Origin: Diabrotica undecimpunctata
Taxonomy: Eukaryota; Arthropoda; Insecta; Coleoptera; Chrysomelidae
DNA length: 64,000 nucleotides
NCBI RefSeq assembly: GCF_040954645.1
Contig: NC_092810.1
Location: 10,774,377-10,838,376, forward strand
Direction: 5' to 3'
Position 1 is the first letter of the stretch. Each line of letters begins with the position of its first letter. A program made the position numbers and the translations under genes. This document shows positions 23,224 through 34,335 of this stretch, piece after piece. The notes under the pieces were generated by a model. It searched no databases. It saw nothing but the letters and a program-made list of their open reading frames with translations, and had not been told where the DNA came from.

Positions 23224-25375
23224 CAGGGTGTTTCCAAAAAGGGACCCCGTCTCTAGGGTAGGTAAAAAACTGAAAAATAATTGGGGTTTGCTTAGTAAAA
23301 ATTTTTGTAACGCCATCCGTTTTCAAGATACAGGGCGTTGAAGAAAAAAAAATTTACGCATTTTTTACGATTTTGCCGAAACTACTGGCAACATTGTAAT
23401 TCAATTTTATACGAATATGTTTTGGAAGCTGATACATCCCATGAATTGGTTTTTATATCTGATTCTCATAAAGGGCGCTAGTTACACGGATCGTACTAAG
23501 TATTAGTCAATATAACTTTTTTAAGAGAATAATTATTAATCAAAATTTCAAGTAAACTTAAACATCATTCAATTTTACACGAAAAAGGTACTCTTAGTAA
23601 AACTCGATACTGTGTACCGTTTTCGGAATATTTTGATTTGAAAATTATAAAGTAATAATTGATGCTGGTAGTAATGATAAAGTTCTAATAGGTATACCTC
23701 TATTTTCTCCAAGTGTGACATGGAAATCTGACATTTATTGATTGTTATGACGATAAATCAACAATAATTAGTTTTGAAACCTTGTTATTTGTAAAATCAA
23801 ATCAAAATGTACTCAAATGTTGAATACACTGACCATGTTATTAACCTTAGGCGAATGTTTAAGATGTTCTAGTGCAGCTGTGACACGTTATGCAGAAAAG
23901 TTTCCTAGAAGAAACTTACCCAGTAAAAAAACATTTAGAGCCGTTGAACGACGTTGTCGAGAAACTGGGAATGTGAGACCAAATAAAATAAATTCTGGTA
24001 GACCAAAAACAACAAGAACAATTAATAAAGAAAATAATATTATATATTATTGTCTTAAATAGCAAGACAAACAAATACTTTTTCTTCAAGTACTTGGCGG
24101 ATACTGAAAGAACAGCAATTACATCCTTATCATTACAGACAAGTCCAAGAGCTCTTGCCAGATGATCTACCGGTTAGAGTGGATTTTTGTGAAACATTGC
24201 AACAAAGGACAGCCCACAATCCAAATTTTTTAAAATGCATTCTTTTTACGAACGAGGCCACCTACACGACAAGGTATGTTTAACTCCCATAATGCACATT
24301 ACTGGTGTGATGAGAATCCACGAGTCAAAAGGGTATCACATTACCAACACTCATTTAAAGTTAACGTTTGGGCAGCAACTTTAGGTAACAAATTAATAGG
24401 TTATCATATTCTACCTGGAAATTTAAATGGTGATATGTATCTTGATTTTTTAAACAATTCCTTATTCGAGATATTAGAAGATTTAACGCTAAACGAGCAA
24501 AGAACTTTATTTTTTATGCACGATGGAGCTCCACCACACTTTGATAGAAGGTGTCGTAATTGGTTGAGTAATCATTTTCCGAATCGATGGATTGGTAGAG
24601 GTGCAGAAGCTCCGATTCATTGGCCTCCTCGGCCATGCGATTTTAACCCTTTGGGCTACGCAGTTTGGTCGTATATTAAGGAAAAAGTCTATACTACAGA
24701 GGTAAATTCACGCCAAGTATTGGAAGAAAAAATTCAACGTCAATTTAATGACATCATAGCTGATCCCCTACCGTTTAGAAGGTTAATGGAATCTTTAGAA
24801 AAAAGAATAGACTTGTGTATTCGCGAAAACGGAGGGCATTTTGAACACTTACTGTAATTGAATTTTATTTTATGTTCTTAGTCATTAATTTAATTTTCTT
24901 CTTGTGAGTTTTGTTTAATTACTAACTATTTTATACCAGCATCAATTATTACTTCATAATTTTCAAATCAAAATATTCCGAAAACAGTATCGAGTTTCAC
25001 CAAGAGTACCTTTTTCATGTAAAACTGAATGATGTTTAAGTTTACTTGAAATTTTGATTAATAATTATTCTCTTAAAAAAGTTATATTGACTAATACTTA
25101 GTACGATTCGTGTAACTAGCGCCATTTATGAGAATCAGATATAAAAACAATATCATGGGATGTATCAGCTTCCAAAACTTATTCGTATAAAATTTAATTA
25201 CAATGTTGCCAGTAGTTTCGGCAAAATCGTAAAAAATGCGTAAATTTTTTTTCTTCAACGCCCTGTATCTTGAAAACGGATGGCGTTACAAAAATTTTTT
25301 ACTAAGCAAACCCCAATTATTTTTCAGTTTTTTGCCTACCATAGAGACGGGGTTACCTTTTTTTGAAACACCCTG
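23224..25375 (+). mobile_element. IS630/Tc1-superfamily element with ~445-bp TIRs
   Basis: A 2152-bp element between TA dinucleotides (23222-23223, 25376-25377). Ends are CAGGGTGTTTCCAAAAAGG at left and, inverted, CAGGGTGTTTCAAAAAAAGG at right. The inverted repeats run to about 23671 and 24932 (matched GATGCTGGTA / TACCAGCATC) and remain highly similar throughout. It carries one transposase pseudogene. It lies in the intron between the muscle 118-bp and 71-bp Tm1 exons, antisense to Tm1. Confidence 0.92.
23807..24857 (+). pseudogene. Transposase of the long-TIR element, catalytic residues mutated
   Basis: ATG at 23807 (MYSNVEYTD). After a shift near 23830 the helix-turn-helix part reads SSAAVTRYAEKFPRRNLPSK, RRCRETGNVRPN and SGRPKTTRT. 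A stop at 24060 and shifts precede CILFTNEATYT, where N replaces the first catalytic D of FTDE. From 24276 a 193-codon frame contains YWCDENPRV, FKVNVWAA, FFMHDGAPPHFDRRCRNWL (second D intact), FPNRWIGRG and CDFNPLGYAVWSYIKEKVY, where the usual PLDFFLW aspartate reads G. C terminus ENGGHFEHLL. The family is the widespread insect HDGAPAHF/FPNRWIGRGGP type. Inactive on two catalytic grounds and several frame breaks. Confidence 0.88.
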
Positions 25376-25377
25376 TA

Positions 25378-26209
25378 TGTATGGAAATATTGTAGTAATG
25401 TCAAATAAGTATCTAAATTCAATCTGCTGGACTTACAAAAAGTTTACCACTTTTTTACCCCTTGGCTTCTCCCTAAACCCCCCCCGTATGGTGGTAAAAA
25501 CGCAAAAAGATCGATTTACCAAGAATCTGTACACCGTACAAAAAAATGTTTCAAATAAGAAATGTAGCTGAAAAAAATGCACCGGACAGTCATACACTTT
25601 TTTATTACAATAATTTTTAAGACTGAACTTGCAACATATATTTTTTTTATATAATTAAAACGTTCTTTGACTTTATACGTCTGCGTCTTAGTATTGCTAA
25701 ATTAACCTTGCCTTCTGATAAAACATAACAATCATTGTTCGTTTATCACATTTGAGATTTTCGTTCGATTTTTATCGTTGACCAAATACGAAAAAGTTTT
25801 ACTCTGAATTTCGAAACTGTTCCAGAAGCGACGAAAGTTTTAAACTTAAATGTTAATAAATAGCGGCGAAATTAAACCAAAATAAATAATCGAGCACTTT
25901 GGTAAACGCTGATTGGATAGTTTGGAATTTTATAGCTTCTATTTCGGGACGGATATTCGAGAAACACTTTTCAAGCTGCACCGTTAACATCACCAAAAAA
26001 ACTTCCCACCCCACTTTTACACTACACTTCCTCAACCATTTATTTATCCCCATAATGATGGTACGTTCCACGACACCTTTTGCAAATAAAATCAACAAAA
26101 AAAACACTGATAGATCGGCGAGGCACTCATATTATTTTTTTTATATTAGTGGAACATGTTTTAGCGCAAAATAGATTAGTAGGTGTCACACTGCTAGAAT
26201 TTTAAGAAC
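25378..26209. other. Tm1 intron next to the muscle 118-bp exon
   Basis: No recognised coding sequence. Short open frames on both strands (25853-26174) are not conserved-looking. Confidence 0.4.
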
Positions 26210-26327
26210 CTCATCGTATTTTTTGTCGGCTTCTTCAGCTAGGAAACGGGCCTCTTTAAGTTGGTTCTCGAGGGCGTCCATACGTTCCTCATCGGCCAGG
26301 GAACGATTCTCGAGTACTTTGCGCTGC
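26210..26327 (-). CDS. Tm1: Tropomyosin alternative exon 4, muscle type
   Basis: 118-bp exon. Acceptor AATTTAG|GCAGCGC at 26328; the donor GATGAG|GTTCTT at 26209 is weak, lacking the usual GTRAGT. It encodes R(split)[20 protein letters not shown], then [19 protein letters not shown], the form found in arthropod muscle tropomyosins. It has the same phases as the exon at 34018-34135 and cannot be joined with it without a frameshift. The weak donor suggests that inclusion needs a tissue-specific enhancer, as expected for a muscle-regulated exon (inference). A Tc1-like element starts 215 bp upstream on the opposite strand. Confidence 0.93.
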
Positions 26328-26542
26328 CTAAATTTAATTTGTATTTTTAACATAAAAAATATAAATAGCTAAAAGAAATGTACTACATCAAACTTGTTTG
26401 GTAATATAGACTATATTATACAAATTAAATACCTGGTTAATTATTATTAATGATTTTGATGATTTTCCAAGACCTTAAAGATATATAATAAGGGATAAAA
26501 TGTATGACATTAATTAATTAACAATTAAATAAGATATAGATA

Positions 26543-28582
26543 CATTCAGATTCAAAAAAATGCAACAGAGAAAAGCACACTGTGCTTTTCTAGCACACTG
26601 TGTATAAATTTATAAATTTTAATTTCGTATAGTTAGGTTTTTGATAGAATTTTATATTTGACCTATGTACGGGGTTAATTAAAATGTGATTTTATTATCC
26701 TAACTTTGAAACATCCTGTGGAATAATTTCGTTAGCGGATTTTCGTAAAACCTTATTTTTCGGTTGCAACCATGTCTCCTAAGCATTGTTTTTTGTTTCA
26801 TATCAAAATATGCCTTGGTTCATTTTTTAGAGCCAAATGAATTTGCCACCCACAATTTAGGACTTTTTTAATTACGATTATTTTGGAGTTATTTCGTAAT
26901 ACGAGTGACTGTTATCATTATGTCATATTGACACTTACATTTTGTTTACGTATGATTGATCATGGTTCTTATGGTCGAAGATTGTGCGAAAGCCGTTGCT
27001 CTGGTTAAAGATTGGCCAAATTATGAATATGTGGCTAGAGTACTTCACACTTATTGCTATATATACAAAGGGTAGTGGAAAGTGGAACGTTTTATACGAA
27101 CTGGAACAAACAAGCGTAAAGCGGGAAGTGGCAGGAAACGCAAAACTGCCGCTTTAGATGATCGTTTTATACGAGTCAACGTTTTGCGGGATCGTCATTT
27201 AACAGTGGTGCAAACAAGAAACCAGCTTCAAGAGGTTCGAGGCAATAGTGTAAGTGTATTTACAGTTCGTCGAAGATTCCATGAATTTGGTTTGCAAAGT
27301 TGCAGGCCAGCAACTGGGCCCAAATTACTTCCACGCCACAGAGTGGCTAGACTACAATTTTCCAGGGAACATTAACATTGGAATTTAGGACACAGAAGTA
27401 ATATTCTTTTTACGGATAAGTCCAGATACTGTCTTCACTCATCAGATGGGTGAAAACGAGTATGGTGTCGAACTGAAGAGAGATTTGCCAAATGCGCTTT
27501 CAGTCCCCGCGTTAGACATGGAGGGGGTTCGGTGATGGTATGGGCAGGAATATCTCGAGAGGCGCACACTGAATTGGTATTTATTGAGGGTTCGTTGACT
27601 GCACACCGGTATATTGAGGAAATTTTAGCGAATCACGTAGTACCCTTTTCTCAATATATCGGCGATGATTTTCTATTAATGCAAGATAATGCGCCACCCC
27701 ACTCTGCAATGTGTGTCACGCAATATTTAAAGGAAGTTTGTATTAATAAAATGAACTGGCCAGTGTGTTCGCCAGATCTGAACCCAATAGAGCACGTTTG
27801 GGATATGCTTGGTACAAATATTAGAGGTCGCGAAGTCGCACCAGCCTCAATTAACGAACTTCGCTTGGCTCTAGAAGAGGAATGGCAAAACATCCAGCAA
27901 GATGATATTCGCAACCTCATAGACAGCATGAGCCGACGGGCACAGGCAATTATAGAGGCTAGGGGAGGCAATACAAAGTATTAAGTTATTTTTTAGTAGT
28001 TTTTCTTTGTTATTTGCGCACTTAGGTTAAGTTACATTTCAGTTGTTTTTTTTGTTTTGTTATTTTTATCATTGTTCATTAAAACCAAGATCAGGTCGTT
28101 GCTTTTCATCATTATTTAAATACAGTGCTTCTGGGATGTCGATATGACATTCGTTCGATATCAGCCACCAAAGCCCCCATCGTCTTATTACAAATTAATA
28201 CAAAAGATAATGGTAATAATAGGAAAAGTCATAAATTGTGGGTGGCAAAGTCATTTCGCTCCTAAAAATGAACCAATCCATATTTTCACATGAAACAAAA
28301 AACATAATACTTACAAGACATGGTTGCAACCGAAAAACAAAGTTTTACAAAAATCCACTAACGGAATTATTCCATAGGATGTTTCAAAGTTAGGATAAAA
28401 AACCACCTTTCGATTAACCCTGTATAATAAGTCAAATACAAAATTTTGTTTAAAAACTCGCTATGCTAAATTAAAATTTATAAATTTTTACACAGTGTGC
28501 TAAAAAAATCACCAAAATAGTGCTAAAAACAAAAAAACTGAAATACTTTGAATTTGACCAATATTCATATGCATCGATCTTT
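26543..28582 (+). mobile_element. Tc1-like transposon, copy 2 of the element at 2571
   Basis: Left flank TA (26541-26542), left end CATTCAGATTCAAAAAAATG. Long inverted repeats match copy 1 almost base for base through GTACGGGGTTAATTAAAATG. Near the left tip the repeat has a deletion and a small palindrome AAAAGCACACTGTGCTTTT (26572-26590). The right tip is damaged: after GAATTTGACCAATATTCA the terminal 25-30 bp are missing or altered, so the right boundary is approximate. Same orientation as copy 1, 24 kb away. Confidence 0.8.
26962..27984 (+). pseudogene. Tc1-like transposase, degraded, copy 2
   Basis: ATG at 26962 (MVLMVEDCAKAVALVKDWPN). A frame break near 27060 is followed by ERFIRTGTNKRKAGSGRKRK, VLRDRHLTVVQTRNQLQEV and VFTVRRRFHEFGLQSC. 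ILFTDKSRYC near 27410 keeps the first catalytic D. After another break: GGGSVMVWAGISREAHTELV, LLMQDNAPPHS and CSPDLNPIEHVWDML with 34-residue D-E spacing, and a complete C terminus through IRNLIDSMSRRAQAIIEARG. All three catalytic residues survive, unlike in copy 1, but at least two frameshifts and a stop near 27450 prevent a product. Confidence 0.87.
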
Positions 28583-28599
28583 TAGTAACTTAGTTTGTG

Positions 28600-29290
28600 C
28601 TCTAGAGATGATAAACATGGTCTCCTTTGGCAGAAACATCACTTTCTGTCAGTACAAGGGAATTGGAAGCACACAGACTGGACCCTAAACTTTTGGACTA
28701 CAAGAGGTCAATCTGCGTACCACTATAATCGAGTGTGGATGCTAGACAAGGCTCATCCATTCTGCCTTAGGGACTCGAGTGAGTTTTTAGAGCGGTCTTC
28801 TGTATTGGACAGGTTAGTCCAAGAAAGGTTCTATCAAAGAGATTCCTGGATCTGTAGTGAGGGTCTGGGGTTACTGAAACGGCGTTTCCAAGAGCCTCAC
28901 AGATCCAAATTCCTGCTATATCATGGACGTTGTTATCTGATATTGGCATGCTCACTGGTCACTGAAGACTAGAAGGCACGTACACATTTACTCGAATTAG
29001 AGGATATTCCAGGGTAATGAAAATGAAACGTCCTACGTTCTGTCAGTGACCAGTCTAGTCTTATCATAATAAGTCTTTGGTTTGGCATATATCCAACAGA
29101 ACCACATTAAAGTGTTCTCGTTGAGGAAGCTTGTACCTTTCTGCAATGCCACAAGTGTTAAGATTCCAGGATACCGATGAGGATAGTAGGATACTCCTTA
29201 TTAAGGAGTAATACAATGGAGCTGCTTTGGAGTGGTATAAATATCGTAGGAGCTGACTTACAGACTCATCTTCACTTACCATTATCAAGG
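28600..29290 (+). pseudogene. Possible RNase H/tail region of a non-LTR retrotransposon
   Basis: Across frames: LLSDIGMLTGH, RTHLLELEDIPG and NENETSYVLSVTSLVL follow the order of the segment after RNase H in jockey/R1-type elements (LTGHxxLxxHL..LGL....C..C...DET..HxLxxCP). The remainder, including the 125-codon frame 28595-28972, is not recognised. Low confidence. Confidence 0.35.
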
Positions 29291-30991
29291 TGATATGGAA
29301 TTAAGAAAAATAAACATAACACGAGGAGACAGGAGCTTGATTTCATGCTTTATTTTCTAGGAGAAAATCACTTAAGCTTAATAAACGCCGATGTACTATT
29401 TGTAGTAAGTACTCAACAAAAAGTAAAGGAAAAACCAAATTAGTAGAGACATAGCCCCTATTCTATACAAAATAAAAAATATACAACTCAACTATATACG
29501 TATTTGTTAGTGCAGTACTTGGAAAATATTTTTCAGTCTTGAATTTCAAGAAATTTATTACCAAACAAGTTCATACGAAAACTAAAAAAGGTGAAAATAT
29601 CATAAACGTCGGTACTGTATAACCATATTGTATTCTTTTAATCACAGATGTAAAATAAATCAGAAGAGAAGCTGTTACGTGACATTACTTTATAATAAGA
29701 CCATTAATATTCGATAAGACTCACAAGTCGTATCGTATCGATCAGTATCTACACGTTGTTTATGAACCAGTAACTTATTACACCATCTGCCGATGATTGT
29801 CCAATATTCCCAAATTTGGAAAAGACAAGTACGAATCGGCCCAAGGTAAAACAGACAGGTTCTTTTGTAAGTACCGAATTATAAAACATTTTCATCTTTT
29901 TTATTCACTACAGCAAGTAAGTGGTATAAGTAACACCTGGAATCAAAAGCATTAGAAAAAATTAAGATATTCTGGATGCTGGAACTCCCGGAACTGCTAA
30001 ATGCTATATGGAAGGAAATATTCTCATACGTATACTAAATAATAAAGTTCAAAGCGTTGAATGTACGTAATTACTGTTTACAACGTTGTAAAAATCTGTA
30101 AGCTTCTACGAAAATGTTATTATGAGTCACGATACAACAAAAATGAATTCTCTAGTATAGTGACGAAAAACGTGAATTTATTAGCACATTTGCATACGTA
30201 AACATATGCACTTTTGCAATGATATAAATAAGGAAGGTCGACGAACGTATATTATTTGTCAAACTATAGTTGTGCTAATCAAAATTGAATGTTTATGGTC
30301 GATTAAATTACTTCTGTATTGTATCAAAAGCGTGTATAATCTCGGCGAAGAAAGACAAAAATATAACCTTTTTTCAAAAAGGTTTGATGAGAAAATGTAG
30401 CGGATTTCACGGAAGACGATGATACAGTTTGTTGTTGGAAAACGTGAATAATAAAAGAATATTACCTTTTCATACCATTCCGCATTAAATATTGCGCATA
30501 TATTTTTGTTTACTTGACATCGTACTTATATAATTTCTATAGAGAATGTATATAGAAATATGTTTATTATTTACCCAAAAATCCCCTTAGGAATGTAAGA
30601 CCTTTATAAATCAAGAAAATTCGACACTTCTGAGGGATCAAACATGACTTAACTTAAACAACCCTATATCAGTCTTCATATATCTTAATCGGATAAAAGA
30701 ATATAGGAAAAAAATGTCACAATCAATTTGATTTACAGATCTTTATAACCGGTAGGGTCAGTTTATAGATTAGAAAGCTCTGAATGACGTAGCATAGTAC
30801 GAGTGTCCAGTTGTTAAAGATAAGATTGAATAAAAATATATAGAAAACTAAAACCTTGATTATATTCTAAATTTGCTTTTGGCAATACAGTTTTTTGGAA
30901 GCAATTTTAAAATGAAACGCGAATATGAAAAATTATAGAGAGAATCAGAACAAAGAAATTGCGGTAAAACCCCCACCCCGGAAACCACTTA
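29291..30991. other. Tm1 intron, no recognised gene
   Basis: AT-rich. No coding similarity or repeat structure recognised. Confidence 0.4.
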
Positions 30992-31370
30992 GAGTTTAGG
31001 CGCAAAATTTCGGGCCAATGCTTTTTAAATGCATTCATTTTTTTCGAATCCTGAGAAAACTAATAAGTATTTTTTAAAAATTTAAACGCAGAATGAAAGA
31101 ATACATTATTACTGAGGGCCGAAAGTCCCTGAAAACTTCTATAATATTTATTTTAATAAGTTACAGGGGTGAAAAAGAAGAAAAAATTTACTGTAATTTT
31201 TAATTTCAAATATCTCATTCAAAAAAACTTTTTGTTTATTCTAAGAGACTTTCGGCCCTCGGTAATAATGTAATCTTGCATTCTGCGTTTAAATTTTTCA
31301 AAAATATTTGTTGGTTTTCTCGGGATTCGAAAAAATGAATGCATTGGCCCGAAATTTTGCGCCTACGCTC
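30992..31370. mobile_element. MITE with ~150-bp TIRs and TTA duplication
   Basis: A 379-bp foldback element: left GAGTTTAGGCGCAAAATTTC, right inverted GAGCGTAGGCGCAAAATTTC. Both continue GGGCCAATGC, a CATTCATTTTTTCGAATCC region and GAGGGCCGAAAGTC. Flanked by TTA on both sides (30989-30991, 31371-31373), suggesting mobilisation by a PIF/Harbinger-type transposase. Confidence 0.85.
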
Positions 31371-31499
31371 TTAATGGAAGAATGGAGGAAGCTAAAAAGA
31401 AACAGACAGTGGAAACTTTTTACACATGACATGATTGTGTTTTACACATGACATCAAGAAAGAAGATAAAGATACTGTATAAAAGAAACATACGAATCA

Positions 31500-31815
31500 A
31501 TATTATACAAACCATCGAAAACATCTACTTCCATAATCGAATACAGGCAAAGATAAATGGCTCTTTAGCGATTTAATTGCATCTTTGATTTCACCGAGTA
31601 AGACAGTAGGTTCTCTAGGGTAATCAGAGGGCCACTGATTTTCTGCTGGTACCTTGTTATATTTATATAGTTCGCTACAGTAGTTTCGCCATGTTTCCAA
31701 TATTTTGTCAGTCTCGGTCTTTAGATTACCTTCCTTATCTATTACAGGCCACGTTTGAGATTTAAATTCTTTGCACCTGATATAAAAACAGCCCACCAAG
31801 ACCTGGAGCATTTAA
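31500..31815 (-). pseudogene. Non-LTR RT ORF, linker region before the RT domain
   Basis: PVIDKEGNLKTETDKILETW, RNYCSELY, REPTVLLGEIKDAIKSLK matches the segment between endonuclease and RT in LINE ORF2 proteins (D.xGxxLTxxxxILxRWxEYxxxL...xEVxxAIxxLKxxKAPG). The KAPG motif itself is not reached. 105 bp of similar-length open frame only. Confidence 0.6.
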
Positions 31816-32249
31816 GTAATACGAGAAAGCACTACAACATATCTTTTTTGTAACAACACTGGACAGAAAGGGTGAGATGAGAAAAACAAAGGATATTACT
31901 ACAACTCTTTACATTTCAGGTACATTTCTAATCACGGTTAACAATAGATAGAAAGCACTGTTCATTTACAGCAACAATCGGTAACGGATCTTCACTGACA
32001 GAAGATACAATGAAAAAAAAAATGAGAAGTCGCAATATTAAGAATATATAAATTGTCCTTAACCCCATTTGAAACACATAGTTTCGTTGATGCGTCAGCT
32101 TTTAACATAGCCTTAAAAAAGTCATTCGAGACGCTTATTTGGACATCAGGTGAACTATATCTAATAGATCAGTCTAAATTTAAGCCTAGGCTGACGACGA
32201 CATTATAACAATATTCAGGGCGAGAACCACTGAACGCTTACCAACCTAG

Positions 32250-32655
32250 TAGCAGCAGCAGCAGAACGAATGGGATTACATATAAATCAAAATAAAACCA
32301 AAATTATGCTGACTAACGCAAGCACAAGAGTTCATATGTCTAGGTAAATCGGTTGACCCCAATAATAACACAGCAGGGGAGATAAAAAGGCGGATCATTA
32401 TTGTAAATAGGTGCTATCATGTGGTCTATCAAAGTACTTAGCTAACAAACGAGAAGATAAAAAGGATTTTAACAGCACACCGGTGGGAATAAGACGATGC
32501 AGAGCAAAGCTAAGGTGGATAGACGGCGTAACACAATATGCTGACAAGATCAGTGCTTCCAACTGGAAAACCAAGGCAAGGGAGAGAGCAGAATGACACA
32601 GAAAGCTTAAAAAGGTCGAAGCTCTTTAAGAGGCTGCAGCACCGTGATGATGATG
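32250..32655 (+). pseudogene. Non-LTR RT C-terminal fragment
   Basis: AAAERMGLHINQNKTKIMLT (RT motif D region), a TPNNNTAGEIKRRI block in a second frame, then RAKLRWIDGVTQYADKISAS-NWKTKARERAE, the usual end of the ORF. The middle third is deleted. A TGATGATGATGA simple-repeat tail follows at 32645-32656, the second type of LINE tail seen in this window. Confidence 0.6.
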
Positions 32656-32656
32656 A

Positions 32657-33130
32657 CGCAATTCTCCTTAAATAATTAAGAACACAGAAATTCTAGAATT
32701 ATTTCTGTAAATGTTATAGTTTAAATAGTTTGAAAAAACAAAATTTTCACGGAAACGCTTGGTTTATTTTAAAAATGTTAATTTTCCGAACAAACATGAC
32801 TCATACTTTTTAATTATTCCGCACTTTACATATATTTCATTCACAGATTGCTCGAAATATTTTAATAAATTAAAAAATTAGCCGTACAGATACGTCAGAA
32901 GCTTGAAATTCGACAACGTTGTAAAACCTTGTTTAAATAAAACGAGGTGACATCACTAAATTGATGTAATGAGTGATTGATCAAGTACTCGTAAATATTT
33001 AAACCTTTTGCATACATTTCGACAACGGCAAGAGATATTTTTAAAAAGTGGGAGTGGCTTTATTTCATATCGAACAAACATATTATATTTTTTAATTTAC
33101 ATAAAGTGTTTTGCTCTAAAAGTAATGTTA
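32657..33130. other. Tm1 intron, no recognised gene
   Basis: AT-rich. Nothing recognised. Confidence 0.4.
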
Positions 33131-33893
33131 TATTGCGGCATTAGTGCAACACATTTGTCGTAAGAGACACGAAAAAATTATTTAGGTAAACGTTAGAGCA
33201 TAGATAGACCATACTCCAAAAATATTTTTAAATCTACAGGGACACCCATATTGACGGGATAGAACAAACAAGGGAAATAGTGAAACATTCTGTATATTTT
33301 TACATTTTTGGATTCTTGTCAATGTTCTCGTTTTTTTTCTTCAATATACAAAGTCTTGCGGTGTTGTACAAGGTAGTTTAAAAGATATTTACGTTTTTCT
33401 ATTATTTTCGTAACAAAATTAACACCCTGTGGAATTGCAGAAAACTAACATCAAAAAATACATTTATGTTCAAAAGATTTCTAATAGGGCCTACCATTAT
33501 CTAAAGTTATTAACAGCAAAATATTTAATTTGTGTATACAGGGATGGTCGAAACTTGAAATGAGTATTTTCTGAACTTTCTTAAATTGAACACCCTGTAT
33601 TTTAGTATTGTAATTAAATTGTTATTTTATGACACTTTATTATTTATTGAGCATTTCCTATACCTAACTGCTTCGATTTTTGAGATATTCTTGATTTTTT
33701 AAGTCAAAACATTAATTGCAACAAAAATTAGGTAAAATTTTATCAGGTTGATAAGACGGGTGGGGCTCTATATTTAAAAATATTTTTTTAAAAGTTATGT
33801 CCAATCTATGCTGCAACTTTTACCTAAATATTTTTTTTTTCGAATCTACGACAAAAGAGTAGATGGAGTTTCCCGCACAAATGCCGCACCCTG
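33131..33893. mobile_element. MITE-like element with ~130-bp inverted repeats
   Basis: Right end, inverted, is CAGGGTGCGGCATTTGTGC with TA next to it (33894-33895). The left end is degenerate TATTGCGGCATTAGTGC. The arms also share TTTGTCGTA, TTATTTAGGTAAA-GTT, AGCATAGAT and AATATTTTTAAAT. The element ends 124 bp from the cytoskeletal 118-bp exon. No coding capacity. Confidence 0.7.
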
Positions 33894-34017
33894 TATATGA
33901 AATAATTAGCTTTATCTTACGTCTATCAATTTAATCGACATACGTTTCACTAGTTATTAAAAATATTCTCCTGTCCGTTATCGAAAACGTTAATAAGCTC
34001 TGGGGTAATGAATATAC

Positions 34018-34135
34018 CTCTTCGTATTTTTTGTCAGCTTCCTCTGCTATTAATTTGGCCTGTGTCAATTGCTGCTCTAAGTGGGACACCCTGTCATCTT
34101 CCATATTTGTCTTGTTTTCTAATGCTTTGAGTATC
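34018..34135 (-). CDS. Tm1: Tropomyosin alternative exon 4, cytoskeletal type
   Basis: 118-bp exon, the size of vertebrate TPM exon 4. Acceptor CATATAG|GATACTC at 34136, donor GAAGAG|GTATAT at 34017. It encodes R(split)-ILKALENKTNMEDDRVSHLE, then a [17 protein letters not shown] ending. The NMEDD and [14 protein letters not shown] signature matches, as I recall it, the non-muscle alternative of fly Tm1. It starts in phase 2, ends in phase 0 and is interchangeable with the exon at 26210-26327. Because 118 is not a multiple of three, including both would shift the frame, so the two must be mutually exclusive. A MITE-like inverted repeat lies on each side (33131-33893 and 34336-35140). Confidence 0.9.
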
Positions 34136-34335
34136 CTATATGCGGAGAGATTAGTTTTGTTTTATTGGGAAAGACACACACTGGTTTAAAATGTAGACAG
34201 TTCAAGCTAAGGTGACATCACCGAAAAGAAATTCCACAATCCACATCAACAAAAATTTATATTTAATCTTAGAATCGCCACGATCTTTTCCAAAATTCTT
34301 GTATTGAATATATAGCGATATGGTAGATTCGTTCA

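Noticed and set aside
27651..27971. 106-codon minus-strand frame
   Set aside because: Shadow of the Tc1 transposase on the other strand.
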